Positions 21,519-31,293 of a stretch of DNA of 64,000 bases are shown one piece after another; positions within the stretch are counted from its first letter, which is position 1, and the number at the start of each line of letters is the position of its first letter. The stretch is from Candidatus Saccharicenans sp. (lineage in GTDB: Bacteria; Acidobacteriota; Aminicenantia; Aminicenantales; Saccharicenantaceae): contig JASEIU010000002.1 in the NCBI GenBank assembly GCA_030017715.1, positions 360,915 through 424,914 on the forward strand, given 5' to 3'. The notes beneath the pieces were generated by a model. The model saw only the letters and a program-made list of their open reading frames with translations, had not been told where the DNA came from and did not search any database. Both the position numbers and the translations under genes were made by a program.

Positions 21519-21688
21519 CTCTGACCTCGCTCAAAAAATTAATTTGCTCAATATCTTGCCCGTTAACAGAAAAAATGTCAATAGAGGATTTTTTATTTTA
21601 AGCCCTCTATTATTGTCTGCTGCAATTAATGTGCCAGATAGCCAGTTAGACTTAATCTTAGCTATTCAATATAATATATATGTAATAT

Positions 21689-22633
21689 ATGGAAGAGTTT
21701 CAAGACTTCAGCCGACACTTTTTTGAGGAGACAGGCCTGTCCCTCAGCCGGCAGGTTCTGCTGGCCGACTATTCGAGCTTCCGCATCGGAGGCCCGGCCG
21801 ATTATTTTCTTGAGGTCCGGGGGCTGGGCGACCTGGCCAGGGCCGTGCAGGCTGCACGTAAATTCAGATGTCCATTTTATATGATCGGCGGAGGTTACAA
21901 CCTTCTTTTTGACGATGCCGGTTATCGGGGGTTGATAATCAGGAATTCGGCCGCCGGCCTGCGTTTCCGGCCTGAGAGGGGCTGCCTGGAAGCCGACAGC
22001 GGCACCCATCTTTCTGACCTGGTCGAGCAGGCCCTTAAAGACGGCCTGACCGGGCTGGAGTTTCTGGCCGGGATTCCCGGCACCGTGGGCGGAGCCGTTT
22101 TTGGCAATGCCGGAGCTTTCGGGCAGGCGATAGGAGACCGGGTAGTTGAGGTGACCGTGCTGTCCGATGGGGGGCGGGAACAATCGCTGGGCCCGGAAAA
22201 ACTGAATTTCGAATATCGCCATTCTTCCTTGAAAACGGAGCATAAAATCATACTCAGGGTTGCCCTTAAGGTCGAGCCCGGTTCCAGGGCGGAGATCCTC
22301 AAAAAGATGGAAGATTATCTAAATCAACGGGCCAGGAAACATCCTCCCGGCGAAACTCCTTGCGCCGGCAGTTACTTTAAGAATCCGATTCTGCCGGGGG
22401 GCCGAAAGATTCCGGCCGGTCAGCTGCTGGAACAGGCTGGGGCCAGGGGGATGAGAGTTGGCCAGGCAGCTGTTTATCCGGGACACTGTAATTTTATCAT
22501 CAACCTGGGTGGGGCTACCGCCCGTCAGGTGCTGACCCTGGCGGCGGAACTAAAAGAAAAAGTCTGGCAGACTTCAGGCCTCAGGCTGGAAGAAGAAGTC
22601 ATCTTCGTTCCAGAAGACGCTTCAATGCTCTGA
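21689..22633 (+). CDS. murB: UDP-N-acetylenolpyruvoylglucosamine reductase
   Basis: SSFRIGGPADYFLEV, IGGGYNLLF, GLEFLAGIPGTVGGAVFGNAGAFG, PCAGSYFKNP. Confidence 0.97.
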   Translation: MEEFQDFSRHFFEETGLSLSRQVLLADYSSFRIGGPADYFLEVRGLGDLARAVQAARKFRCPFYMIGGGYNLLFDDAGYRGLIIRNSAAGLRFRPERGCLEADSGTHLSDLVEQALKDGLTGLEFLAGIPGTVGGAVFGNAGAFGQAIGDRVVEVTVLSDGGREQSLGPEKLNFEYRHSSLKTEHKIILRVALKVEPGSRAEILKKMEDYLNQRARKHPPGETPCAGSYFKNPILPGGRKIPAGQLLEQAGARGMRVGQAAVYPGHCNFIINLGGATARQVLTLAAELKEKVWQTSGLRLEEEVIFVPEDASML

Positions 22634-23483
22634 TTTTTTCCCGGCTCAAACCTCTTTTCTCAGCCAGTTTCAGAGCTTCGAGAGCCATTGCCCGGTAGAG
22701 CCTATCCAGCCCCGGCTTCCGAGCGGTTACGGCCAGATGTTTTTCCACTGTTTTCAGGTCCCCGCGAACTACGGGCCCGGTCAGGCCTGGCTCGACACCA
22801 AGGTTTTTTACGTTCTGTAAAGTTTTGTTTAGAAGGGGAGTCAGAATGTCCAGAACGGCTGCTTCCTCCAGCCCGACAGCCGCCAGGATTTCCTTTACCT
22901 CGTGGAGCAGAACCACCAGAAAGTTGGAGGAAATGGACAGGGCCAGATGATAGAGCGGTTTTTCCGCGGCCGACAGCAATAGAGCCTGAGCTCCCAGCCG
23001 GGCGGCCAGCCGTTTCCCGAACTCGACAGCCTCCGGCTGGCCTTCAAGGCCTATGTAGATTCCTTTGAAGATTTCGGGTGGGCTCAGGGAGCCGGCGAAA
23101 GTCTGGATGGGGTGAAAGGAAGCTATCCGGGCTCCCTTTTCGGCCAGGGGGAGGAGCAATTCCGAAGAGCAGGCGCCGCTGGTATGAAAGACAAATTTGC
23201 CTTTCAGGTCAAGGACCGATATTTCCCTGACCACTTCCGGTATGCGGTCATCCGGGACGCAGATAAAAATCAATCTGGCCGAGCCGGCGGCCAGCCGGTT
23301 ATCGGTTGTGGCTCGCCCCCGGCCTACTAATTTCCTGGCCAGCCTGGCCCGGGCCGACGAGCTATCGGCCAGGTATTTCAGCTCCAGGCCTTTTCGGCAG
23401 AGAGCCAGAGCCAGGGCCGTACCCACGCTTCCGGAACCGATAACCGAATAGTCTTTCATTTTTTCCTGAACAGCTCGGTCCAC
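22599..23483 (-). CDS. Rossmann-like/DUF2520 domain protein
   Basis: YSVIGSGSVGTALALALCRKG, FICVPDDRIPEVV, HTSGACSSELLLPLAEKGARIASFHPIQTF. Confidence 0.88.
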   Translation of the reverse strand: MDRAVQEKMKDYSVIGSGSVGTALALALCRKGLELKYLADSSSARARLARKLVGRGRATTDNRLAAGSARLIFICVPDDRIPEVVREISVLDLKGKFVFHTSGACSSELLLPLAEKGARIASFHPIQTFAGSLSPPEIFKGIYIGLEGQPEAVEFGKRLAARLGAQALLLSAAEKPLYHLALSISSNFLVVLLHEVKEILAAVGLEEAAVLDILTPLLNKTLQNVKNLGVEPGLTGPVVRGDLKTVEKHLAVTARKPGLDRLYRAMALEALKLAEKRGLSREKIRALKRLLERR

Positions 23484-23929
23484 AGAGATATTTCCAGGGG
23501 AGTGGAATCGTCGGTTTGCTTTTGCAGTTCCCGCTCCAGTCGGTTGTCTTTAAGGGTCTGCTTCAGCTGTTTTAAAAATTCGGGCGTGCCGATCGACCTG
23601 GCTCCATGGACCCGGGCGATTTCCCGGAGACCCCGGTCGGAGCTGACCACCAGAAAATAGCGCCGGTCTCTTTTTCCGGAAAGCATTTCCTCGATCAGGC
23701 TGTCGGCCGTCTGACCCGGTTCGGGGAAAATAACGGTGAATTTCGGGTTGAGTTTTATCCGGCGTTCATCGAGAGGCGGCCGGCCGTCGAACACCAGAAA
23801 AATTCTGGAGCGGGTTATCTTCTGGAAAAGAAGCAACCGGGCCACCAGCTGGTTGCGGCTGGTCGGGTCAAACTTGAAATAAGGGTCAGCCTGTCCCATC
23901 AGGTTGTTGCCGTCAATCAAATAAGCCAT
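23456..23929 (-). CDS. NYN-domain (YacP-like) nuclease-fold protein
   Basis: MAYLIDGNNLMGQ, RIFLVFDGRPP, YFLVVSSDRGLREIARVHGA. Confidence 0.85.
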   Translation of the reverse strand: MAYLIDGNNLMGQADPYFKFDPTSRNQLVARLLLFQKITRSRIFLVFDGRPPLDERRIKLNPKFTVIFPEPGQTADSLIEEMLSGKRDRRYFLVVSSDRGLREIARVHGARSIGTPEFLKQLKQTLKDNRLERELQKQTDDSTPLEISLWTELFRKK

Positions 23930-23978
23930 AGCGAAAAATTGTCTTCCCTGGAAACCTTCGCCCTGAAAATCTGGGCGA

Positions 23979-24323
23979 TTACCCCGGCGGCCAGCCCAGC
24001 CGTCGTCCTCCCAGCAGATGAAAATGGATGTGGTAAACTTCCTGCCCGGAATCGGGGCCGGTATTGACCACCACCCGGTAGCCGCTGCTGTCTATACCCT
24101 TGAGGCCGGCGATTTCCCTGGCCCGGATGAGGATTTTTCCCAGAAGCCCGGCCTGGTCGAGTTCGGCTTCTTTCAGGCTGCTCAGGTGGGTTTTGGGAAT
24201 TATCAGCGTATGAACCGGCGCTTGCGGCCGGATGTCATCGAAGGCCAGGATGTCCTCGTCTTCGTAAACGATTCGGGCCGGAATTTCCTTGCGGATAATT
24301 TTGCAGAAAATACAATCGCTCAT
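23979..24323 (-). CDS. HIT family (histidine triad) protein
   Basis: CIFCKIIRKEIPARIVYEDEDILAFDDIRPQAPVHTLIIPKTH, QEVYHIHFHLLGGR. Confidence 0.97.
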   Translation of the reverse strand: MSDCIFCKIIRKEIPARIVYEDEDILAFDDIRPQAPVHTLIIPKTHLSSLKEAELDQAGLLGKILIRAREIAGLKGIDSSGYRVVVNTGPDSGQEVYHIHFHLLGGRRLGWPPG

Positions 24324-25612
24324 TTTTTGTCCCCCGCCCTGTGATTATTGTTGTTTTTCAGTCGCTCGATCTTTACCCCGAGCTTTATCAACTTGTCTTC
24401 AATCTTTTCATAGCCGCGGTCTAAGTGTTCAATATCATTGATGGTCGTCTGCCCGGAAGCCACCAGGCCGGCCAGCACCAGGCTGGCTGAGGCCCTGAGG
24501 TCAGTAGCCATCACTTCGGCTCCCGACAGCGGGGTGCGGCCCCGGATTATGGCTTTGTCTCCCTGGATTTCTATGCTGGCTCCGAGTCTTATGAGTTCGT
24601 TAGCATGGGCGAAACGGCGGTCGAATATGGTTTCGGTGATGATGGAAGTCCCGTCAGCCTGGGTCATGAGGACCATGAACTGGGCCTGCATGTCGGTGGG
24701 GAAACCGGGGTAAGGGGCAGTGGTTACGTCCTGCGGTTTTATTTCCTGGCTGCCGATAACCCTCAGTGAGCGTTTGCTGATTTTTTCGATTCTGGCCCCG
24801 GAAATCATAAGCTTGTCGATCAGGGCTCCCAGGTGAGCCGGCTCTACCTCATTTATGATCAGGTCGCCCTGAGTCAGAGCGGCGGCCACCATGAAAGTTC
24901 CGGCTTCAATCCGGTCGGGGATGATCCTGAAGGCGGCCGGGCCCAGTTCCTCCACACCCCTGATGCGGATTGTTTCTTCTCCTATCCCCTCAATTTTGGC
25001 GCCCATTTTCACCAGCAATTCGCACAGACTGCTGACTTCGGGTTCCAGGGCGCAGTTTTTGAGTATGGTTTCGCCCCGGGCCAGGGCGGCGGCCATCACC
25101 AGGTTTTCCGTTCCGGTGACCGTCTTCTTCTCAAATTCAAATTCTGCTCCTTTAAGCTTTTTAGCCTTAGCAAGTATGTAGCCGTGTTCTATTTTGATGT
25201 CGGCCCCGAGTTTCTGCAGCCCGTTTATATGCAGGTCGACCGGCCGGGTTCCTATGGCGCAGCCTCCCGGAAGGGCCACCGCGGCCTTGCCCTTCCTGGC
25301 CAGCAGCGGACCCAGCACCAGGATTGAAGCCCTCATGGCCCGGACCAGCTGGTAGGGAGCCCGCTCGGAGGCAATTTTCTCGACCCTTATTCTCAGGGAT
25401 TTCTTCTTAAGCTCGTATTCCGCCCCCAGTTCGGACAGCAGGGTCAGCATCGTCTGGACATCTTTGACCAGAGGGATGTTGCTGAGGGCGATTTCTCCGG
25501 AAGTTAAAAGTGTGGCCGCCAGCGCCGGCAGGACGGCATTTTTGGCGCCGCTGATGGTCACCTGGCCGCGAAGCTGATAGGGTTTTTCGGTGTAGATCCG
25601 CAACGATTCCAT
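24320..25612 (-). CDS. murA: UDP-N-acetylglucosamine 1-carboxyvinyltransferase
   Basis: [49 protein letters not shown]. Confidence 0.98.
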   Translation of the reverse strand: MESLRIYTEKPYQLRGQVTISGAKNAVLPALAATLLTSGEIALSNIPLVKDVQTMLTLLSELGAEYELKKKSLRIRVEKIASERAPYQLVRAMRASILVLGPLLARKGKAAVALPGGCAIGTRPVDLHINGLQKLGADIKIEHGYILAKAKKLKGAEFEFEKKTVTGTENLVMAAALARGETILKNCALEPEVSSLCELLVKMGAKIEGIGEETIRIRGVEELGPAAFRIIPDRIEAGTFMVAAALTQGDLIINEVEPAHLGALIDKLMISGARIEKISKRSLRVIGSQEIKPQDVTTAPYPGFPTDMQAQFMVLMTQADGTSIITETIFDRRFAHANELIRLGASIEIQGDKAIIRGRTPLSGAEVMATDLRASASLVLAGLVASGQTTINDIEHLDRGYEKIEDKLIKLGVKIERLKNNNNHRAGDKK

Positions 25613-25732
25613 GCCCTGATTTTAGTTTACCCCCTGCGAAAATTCAAATGCCCTGAATTTATGGTTTGAGGCTCCGTCTTCATGAGGGCCCGGATTGGAT
25701 TTAGGGAGTCATTGCGTCGTGCCGGTTTCCAG

Positions 25733-25810
25733 AAATCCATCCCTCTCCGTTCCGTTGCAGGCTTGAATTAGCAAGAGGGTCCTGTCACGGCGCGCCCCCT
25801 CCCGTCCTCG
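25733..25810 (+). repeat. 78-bp direct repeat, copy 1
   Basis: aaatccatccctctccgttccgttgcaggcttgaattag(c/a)aagagggtcctgtcacggcgcgccccctcccgtcctcg; one mismatch to 26028-26105. Confidence 0.93.
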
Positions 25811-25878
25811 CTCCACCCATCCCCCCGTGGGAAACCCCTTCCGCTGCGGGCGGTTCGGAGACACGCCGCGCCACCCTC
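25775..25878. repeat. interspersed palindromic (MITE/REP-like) element, copy C
   Basis: 104 bp, nearly identical to 16405-16508. Confidence 0.87.
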
Positions 25879-26027
25879 CTGAAAACCCCGTCCCTCCGAT
25901 TCTTTATTGGCCCGGATGGAAAAGAACTTTCTGCCGGGCTGGGCCGCGCTCCGGACATCGGATCCTGGCCGTTTCTTTGCCGGTTGAAATCATAGGCCCG
26001 GACCTGTCGGGTCCTGCCGCCCTTCCG

Positions 26028-26105
26028 AAATCCATCCCTCTCCGTTCCGTTGCAGGCTTGAATTAGAAAGAGGGTCCTGTCACGGCGCGCCCCCTCCCGT
26101 CCTCG
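26028..26105 (+). repeat. 78-bp direct repeat, copy 2 (ends with a truncated palindromic element at 26070-26105)
   Basis: 295-bp offset from 25733-25810, one mismatch. Confidence 0.93.
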
Positions 26106-26252
26106 GTCACCGATCCTCAGGCAGGAAACTTCTATCTCCTTACTCCGGGGCGGAACAAGGCCGGGGGCCGGCCACCCTGCTGCCGCCATTGTTGCCAGTG
26201 AAGAAAAGAGAGACGCTTCAGAATATAAAATCAGCCCGGTCCCGGCGATTAA

Positions 26253-27659
26253 TCAGAGCGAATTAAGGGCCTGGTTGAGGTCTTCTATGATGTCGTCCGG
26301 GTTTTCGGCTCCCACGCACAGCCTGATGAGCTGAGGCGGAATGTCGGCCATACGCCGGGCTTCTTCGCCCTGCTGCTGGTGGGTGGAGATGGCCGGAATG
26401 GTGGCCACGCTCTTTATGCGGCCGAGGTCGGTCGCCCGAAATATAATCTTAAAGCGGTCAAAAACCTTTCTGGCATTTTCTGGCGGGCCGTCGACCCGGA
26501 AACTCATCAGATGCCCGTAGCGGTTGACTTCCTGACCGGTGCCGTCGTCGGAGTCCACCAGCTTCATATATTTTTTAGCCAGGGAATGAAGTTTGTAGCT
26601 GGGCAGCCCGAGATAATCCACCTGATAGACGCGGGGATGCTTTTCTAAAAATTCAGCCACTTTCTGACAGTTCTGACTGACGATGTCCATTCTCATTCTG
26701 AGGGTGCGCAGGTCATTCAGGGCCATCAGGGCGTTGAAGGGAGAAGCGGCCGGGCCGTTGTCGCGGTAAGGCCAGAATTTAACATATTCGGCGAAGCTGG
26801 CCTTAAAATTGGGGTCATCATTTTTAATCTTGGTGACTATCGGTTTCTTGCTGATGAGCGCTCCACCGATGGCCAGTCCGCCGGTGGTTATCGATTTGGT
26901 GAGGGAGTGGACCACTATGTCGGCGCCGTGAGCAATGGGCCGCATCAGGGCCGGGGTGGCGCAGGTGGCGTCAAAGATCAACGGAATTTCCCAGGAGTGG
27001 GCCAGGTCGGCTAAGGCTTTCACCTCGCAGAAAGATTGCTGGGGATTGCTGGGAGCTTCCACATACAGGAAACGGGTGCTTTCGTCGATTTTCTCTTTCC
27101 ACTCATCGATGTTTTCCGGGCGCAGCACCCAGCGGACCTCAATCCCTCTTTCTTTCATTTTCCGAACTGAAAAATGCTGAAAGGTTCCGCCGTAAAGCTG
27201 GATTGAGGAAACAAAATTAATCTTTTCCGGTCCCTCTTTCTGTTTTACCAGAAACGGGTCGACGGCCATCATTATGGCAGCCATGCCGGAGGCGGTGACG
27301 ACACAGGAAGTATCGAAGCCAGTCTTATAACCTTCGAGCAGGGCCAGGACATATTCCAGATAGTAGGTAGTGGGGTTAGCGATTCTGGTGTAGCACCAGG
27401 TCGGAATGAGGTAAGCTAAAGCCGCTTCCAGCTCATCGGAATCCCGGTAGCCCTGCGAGGTGGCTAAATACATGGGTTCGACTATTGCTCCCTGGTTCCG
27501 GTCGAGGGCTTCCTCAAGCGAGTATAGCCCGTGAACGGCGATGGTGTCGAACTTCATCCGCTGCATCCGGCCTTTGATTTCTTGTTGCTGGGCTAAAAAG
27601 AGCCGGGCTTGCTGAATGTACTTTTCTACTCCAGGAGAATATTTTTTGTCTTCAGACAT
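26253..27659 (-). CDS. Cys/Met metabolism PLP-dependent enzyme (cystathionine gamma-synthase/O-acetylhomoserine sulfhydrylase family)
   Basis: CYTRIANPTTYYLE, ASGMAAIMMAV, FDATCATPALMRPIAHGADIVVHSLTKSITTGG (PLP Lys). Confidence 0.88.
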   Translation of the reverse strand: MSEDKKYSPGVEKYIQQARLFLAQQQEIKGRMQRMKFDTIAVHGLYSLEEALDRNQGAIVEPMYLATSQGYRDSDELEAALAYLIPTWCYTRIANPTTYYLEYVLALLEGYKTGFDTSCVVTASGMAAIMMAVDPFLVKQKEGPEKINFVSSIQLYGGTFQHFSVRKMKERGIEVRWVLRPENIDEWKEKIDESTRFLYVEAPSNPQQSFCEVKALADLAHSWEIPLIFDATCATPALMRPIAHGADIVVHSLTKSITTGGLAIGGALISKKPIVTKIKNDDPNFKASFAEYVKFWPYRDNGPAASPFNALMALNDLRTLRMRMDIVSQNCQKVAEFLEKHPRVYQVDYLGLPSYKLHSLAKKYMKLVDSDDGTGQEVNRYGHLMSFRVDGPPENARKVFDRFKIIFRATDLGRIKSVATIPAISTHQQQGEEARRMADIPPQLIRLCVGAENPDDIIEDLNQALNSL

Positions 27660-27863
27660 GATGCCTCCCTTGCGGCTAAAGGTTTATTATGGTTATTTTG
27701 TGATATGGCTCAGGCGGGAAAATAGCGGCTCCGGGCCGCATCAGGTATTCTAAGCTGGAACTCATGAAGAGATAAGCATATCACAGGGGCGGTATGGTCA
27801 GTCAAGCCCGATTTTTTTGGTTAGGAGATGGCATCAGGTTAATTAATCAGACCATCCCGCAAA

Positions 27864-28403
27864 TTAAAACGGACCTCTCTTCTGCCCCCGGCTCCGGCTC
27901 CAGGAAGGGAAGCCGCGGCGATCTCTCAGAGTGATGGTCTGGTTGTTGATTCTTACCTCCCGGGCGACCACCACCTTTTTCCCGTCCTTCTGGTCTTCGG
28001 AGAGCGAACCTATCAGCCTGATTTTCTCGCCTTTATGAATGTCAGATCTGAAAAACCAGGCCGGAGCTGTTTCCACCTCCAGAAGCTCCTGACTGTTCTT
28101 ATCCCTGACCAGCAGAACCAGAAAGGACCCTTTCCCCTCATACCTGGCTTCAATTTTCAGGTCTTCAATCTGTCCTTCGACTTTAATTTCCCGGTCGACG
28201 TTATAATAACGTGCTTGAGCCTGATCGGCCTGATTCTCCGAGCCCGGGCTGAACCAGGAACCCTCGGCGGCAGTCAGCGCTGTCGCTAAGAAAAGGACGG
28301 CAATGGACCGGAAGAATTGTCCGCCCGATCTCCGGTCTGGCTTTGATTTCCTGCCCCGGTATTTCCTTTTTTTAATCTTTTCATTTTTATTCGGCGCCTT
28401 CAT
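27864..28403 (-). CDS. hypothetical secreted/anchored protein with possible OB-fold
   Basis: N-terminal basic then hydrophobic segment; IRLIGSLSEDQKDGKKVVVAREVRIN resembles OB-fold strands. Confidence 0.45.
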   Translation of the reverse strand: MKAPNKNEKIKKRKYRGRKSKPDRRSGGQFFRSIAVLFLATALTAAEGSWFSPGSENQADQAQARYYNVDREIKVEGQIEDLKIEARYEGKGSFLVLLVRDKNSQELLEVETAPAWFFRSDIHKGEKIRLIGSLSEDQKDGKKVVVAREVRINNQTITLRDRRGFPSWSRSRGQKRGPF

Positions 28404-28415
28404 AGCTATACTCCA

Positions 28416-29798
28416 TTACTTAGATGGAGAAACCTGAAGATTCCAGACCAGCCCTCCACTTATGATATTGCCGTTCCAGGTAAACCACGGGTCGGTGGAA
28501 GAATTTTTCAGGTATGAATAATTTATGAAAAAGGAAACCTGGCGCAGGTCAAGCTGAATCCGGGCACTGAACTGATGCCTTTTATCCTGCCTGCCCAGGC
28601 CCAGGCTGTTGCCTTCCAGGTCGAGGCTGTCGATTCCGGGAAATTTTCTGGAAAAATAATCATACTGAAAGGCAGAGTTCAGATTTTCAGACAGCAGAGC
28701 CGTCAATCTGGCGGTCAGAGAATAACCTTCCCAGCTGAACTGATCATAAGTCGGGTTTTCAACCATGAACAATTCGTCGCTGGAAGCGAATGGGTTTTCC
28801 CCTCTGAGGTTCCACTGCTTGAGGGCGCTCAGGCTCAGGCCAAAGCGGTCGCCGATCCCCTGGGCCAGGAGGCCGCTCAGGGAGACGATCTGGATGTTTT
28901 GACTGCCGGTGTAATAGATGGTCTGGTAGGGGATGCCCCTGATGCTGTAACTCCCGCCCATCTCATAATTCTGCCCGGGCCCTCCGTGGTTGCCGGGGCC
29001 TCCCTGGAGGGTGGCCAGGGGCAAAAGGATTGGTCGACGGTAAGCCAGAACACCCAGGCCGGTTCCGGAAAAAGCTTCCGAAACAACAGGCGGAGTCTCT
29101 TCCCCGGCAGATGAAATTATCCCGGGGTGAAAATAAAGTTTGTAACCGTATCCGGCCTCGATTTTTATGGTAGTTTTTGAGGGAAAGAAATGGTCAAGAG
29201 AAAGGGTCAGGTTTTCTGAAAAATAATCAAATATGGAATATTTGTAGTCCCTTAGCTGGCTGATGGTATCGAGCCGGAGAATGGTGGAAGCATCAAGATA
29301 ACTCTTAAAATTGGCCACCAGCCGGATGGTGCCATGATTGAAGTAGTTGTACAGGCTTCTGAACAGGACGCCCTCTCCCTCCAGGGCAAAATAAAAGGCG
29401 CTCCTGGAACCGGCCGGGACTAAGTAGTCGGCCCCGAGCTTTCCGGAGAACGAACTCAAGCCAGAGTACTTATAAAGAAAACTCAGGTTGAAATCTCCGT
29501 ACAGGGATATTGGTTCCGAATCGCCTCCGAAGGAAAAAGAGGCGTTGGTCAACTGGTCGGAAAGCGGCTGGTAGGATTGAAAGATGTTGCTGGTGGCGTT
29601 GTGGGCCAGGGAGAACTGGACGGTTGACCCGGCTGAATAGCCGACCAGAAAAAGCGACAATAACCACGTGGTCAACCACAAGCCGCAACGCTTTTCCATA
29701 ACCATGTTTCTGCTTGTAGACCCTATCTTAATTATATGATTTTTTGACCTGATACTTAAATCCGCCATTGTCCCCTCCTGTCTTATTTCGGGTATCAA
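28416..29798 (-). CDS. hypothetical outer-membrane beta-barrel-like protein
   Basis: Signal peptide followed by many alternating amphipathic, aromatic-rich strands; start may be internal (MVMEKRCGLW). Confidence 0.55.
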   Translation of the reverse strand: MIPEIRQEGTMADLSIRSKNHIIKIGSTSRNMVMEKRCGLWLTTWLLSLFLVGYSAGSTVQFSLAHNATSNIFQSYQPLSDQLTNASFSFGGDSEPISLYGDFNLSFLYKYSGLSSFSGKLGADYLVPAGSRSAFYFALEGEGVLFRSLYNYFNHGTIRLVANFKSYLDASTILRLDTISQLRDYKYSIFDYFSENLTLSLDHFFPSKTTIKIEAGYGYKLYFHPGIISSAGEETPPVVSEAFSGTGLGVLAYRRPILLPLATLQGGPGNHGGPGQNYEMGGSYSIRGIPYQTIYYTGSQNIQIVSLSGLLAQGIGDRFGLSLSALKQWNLRGENPFASSDELFMVENPTYDQFSWEGYSLTARLTALLSENLNSAFQYDYFSRKFPGIDSLDLEGNSLGLGRQDKRHQFSARIQLDLRQVSFFINYSYLKNSSTDPWFTWNGNIISGGLVWNLQVSPSK

Positions 29799-29894
29799 TC
29801 ATCTTGTTCCTGTCCAGCGACTGGAAAGATGGCCATTTAAAACAGGAAAGAACCGGGCCTGACATCCCGGTTCTCCCCTGGCTTCCGACACCTG

Positions 29895-30746
29895 TTACCG
29901 GTTTCCTTTTCTGGACACTGCCCCTTTCGGACCGGTGCCGTCACAGATTCTGGCCGCCAGGCTGGTCTGGGTTCTAAAGGCCTGTCTGGACATGGTCATG
30001 TTTCTGTTCATGGACTTATTCATAACCTGACCGGAACCGCTGCTTTCAGGAGAGCCTTTATATCCGGTGCCGTCCTTGGGGGCGGTCCAATCCGGATCCT
30101 GGCAGTTGGGAATTCCGTCGCCGTCATGATCCCGGTAAAAATCATTGATACCATCTCCGTCTTCATCCACGAACGGTCCGCCCTTTTTCACTCTGTTTCT
30201 GGGCTGCTCTTTGATCTGGTTCTGAACCCTGTTTCTTTCTTCGTTGCGAACCTGGTTTTTGGTCTGATTCTGTTCTTTTGCCTTGACCTGCAGATTATGC
30301 TCTGTCACCGGCTTTCCTTCACCCTCTTTATTAATGGAAATCTGATTTTCGACAGCCTGGTTCTGAACCTGATGCTGAATCTGCAGCTGTTGCTTCATTT
30401 CAACCTGACCCTGTTCGTTTTCCTGTCTTTCTACCCGGTTCTGGATCTCGTTTCGCACCTGAGTCTGGGACTTTGAATTTTCGCCGGCCTGGTTCTCGAT
30501 AGTTTTCTGAACCTCGGCCCTGACCTGTTCCTGTTCTCGGTTTTGTTCTCTCTGCTGGGTCTGAGGCTGCTCCTGGCCTTTGTTCTGGACCTGGGCCGTC
30601 TCCTGGTTCTTCACCTGTTCCTTCTGCTCGGTCTTCGCCTTTTCTTTATTCTGTTCGGTGTTTTCCTGAGCGAAGGAATAGGAAGCAACCAGGACGACCG
30701 CCAGTAATCCGATGGCGACCGCCATCAACATTTTTTTAATTCTCAT
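29895..30746 (-). CDS. secreted Q/N/E/K-rich low-complexity protein with Asp-rich calcium-binding-like repeats
   Basis: MRIKKMLMAVAIGLLAVVLVASYSFAQ signal peptide with RBS AGGAGG; ~150 aa QNKEQ/QVQNQ-rich; DEDGDGINDFYRDHDGDGIPNCQDPDW. Confidence 0.75.
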   Translation of the reverse strand: MRIKKMLMAVAIGLLAVVLVASYSFAQENTEQNKEKAKTEQKEQVKNQETAQVQNKGQEQPQTQQREQNREQEQVRAEVQKTIENQAGENSKSQTQVRNEIQNRVERQENEQGQVEMKQQLQIQHQVQNQAVENQISINKEGEGKPVTEHNLQVKAKEQNQTKNQVRNEERNRVQNQIKEQPRNRVKKGGPFVDEDGDGINDFYRDHDGDGIPNCQDPDWTAPKDGTGYKGSPESSGSGQVMNKSMNRNMTMSRQAFRTQTSLAARICDGTGPKGAVSRKGNR

Positions 30747-31293
30747 GTTTAACCTCCTATCATGAGTCTCGTCCTTAATAATTGCAAACATCGTGCCAAT
30801 TTTTAACTTATTGATTATAAGCAATTTATATTCGCACCCCGGCTATTTTCACTGACAAATTTGTTTGGCACCCGACAATTTTGTAGGATCTTTTGAGATA
30901 TCCATGATGAAAACAATCAAGGAACCACTGGCCCGTTGTAAAGAGTTTGAATTTTACCAGACGGAGATATGAGAGATTCAAATTCATAGCTTCTTTCTTC
31001 TAAGTCAGCCAGAATAGAAAGGCCTGACGGGAGAGAGTAAAGGTGTCATTTTACTTCAGAGCGCGTTTAGTATCACAGTTGCCGAATGAGAATGAATGAG
31101 ATTAGCCCCGGATTCAATCCGAAAAGTAATTCTTCTTGTGGTTATAATCAGCGACTATTTTCTTTTTTTCTGCTATTAATGATCAGGAATTGAAATTATA
31201 ACCACAAACTGGAAAAAGCTCCCGGGCCGGGTTCTTCCGTTTTGCAGCGGGTAATTTTTGTCGGAAGAGCCTTCACTGGAAGTCTGCTTTTTT

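Noticed and set aside
25730-26110. Possible CRISPR array
   Set aside because: Only two long direct repeats at 295-bp spacing with a diverged inner segment and no cas genes nearby; fits a duplicated palindromic element instead.
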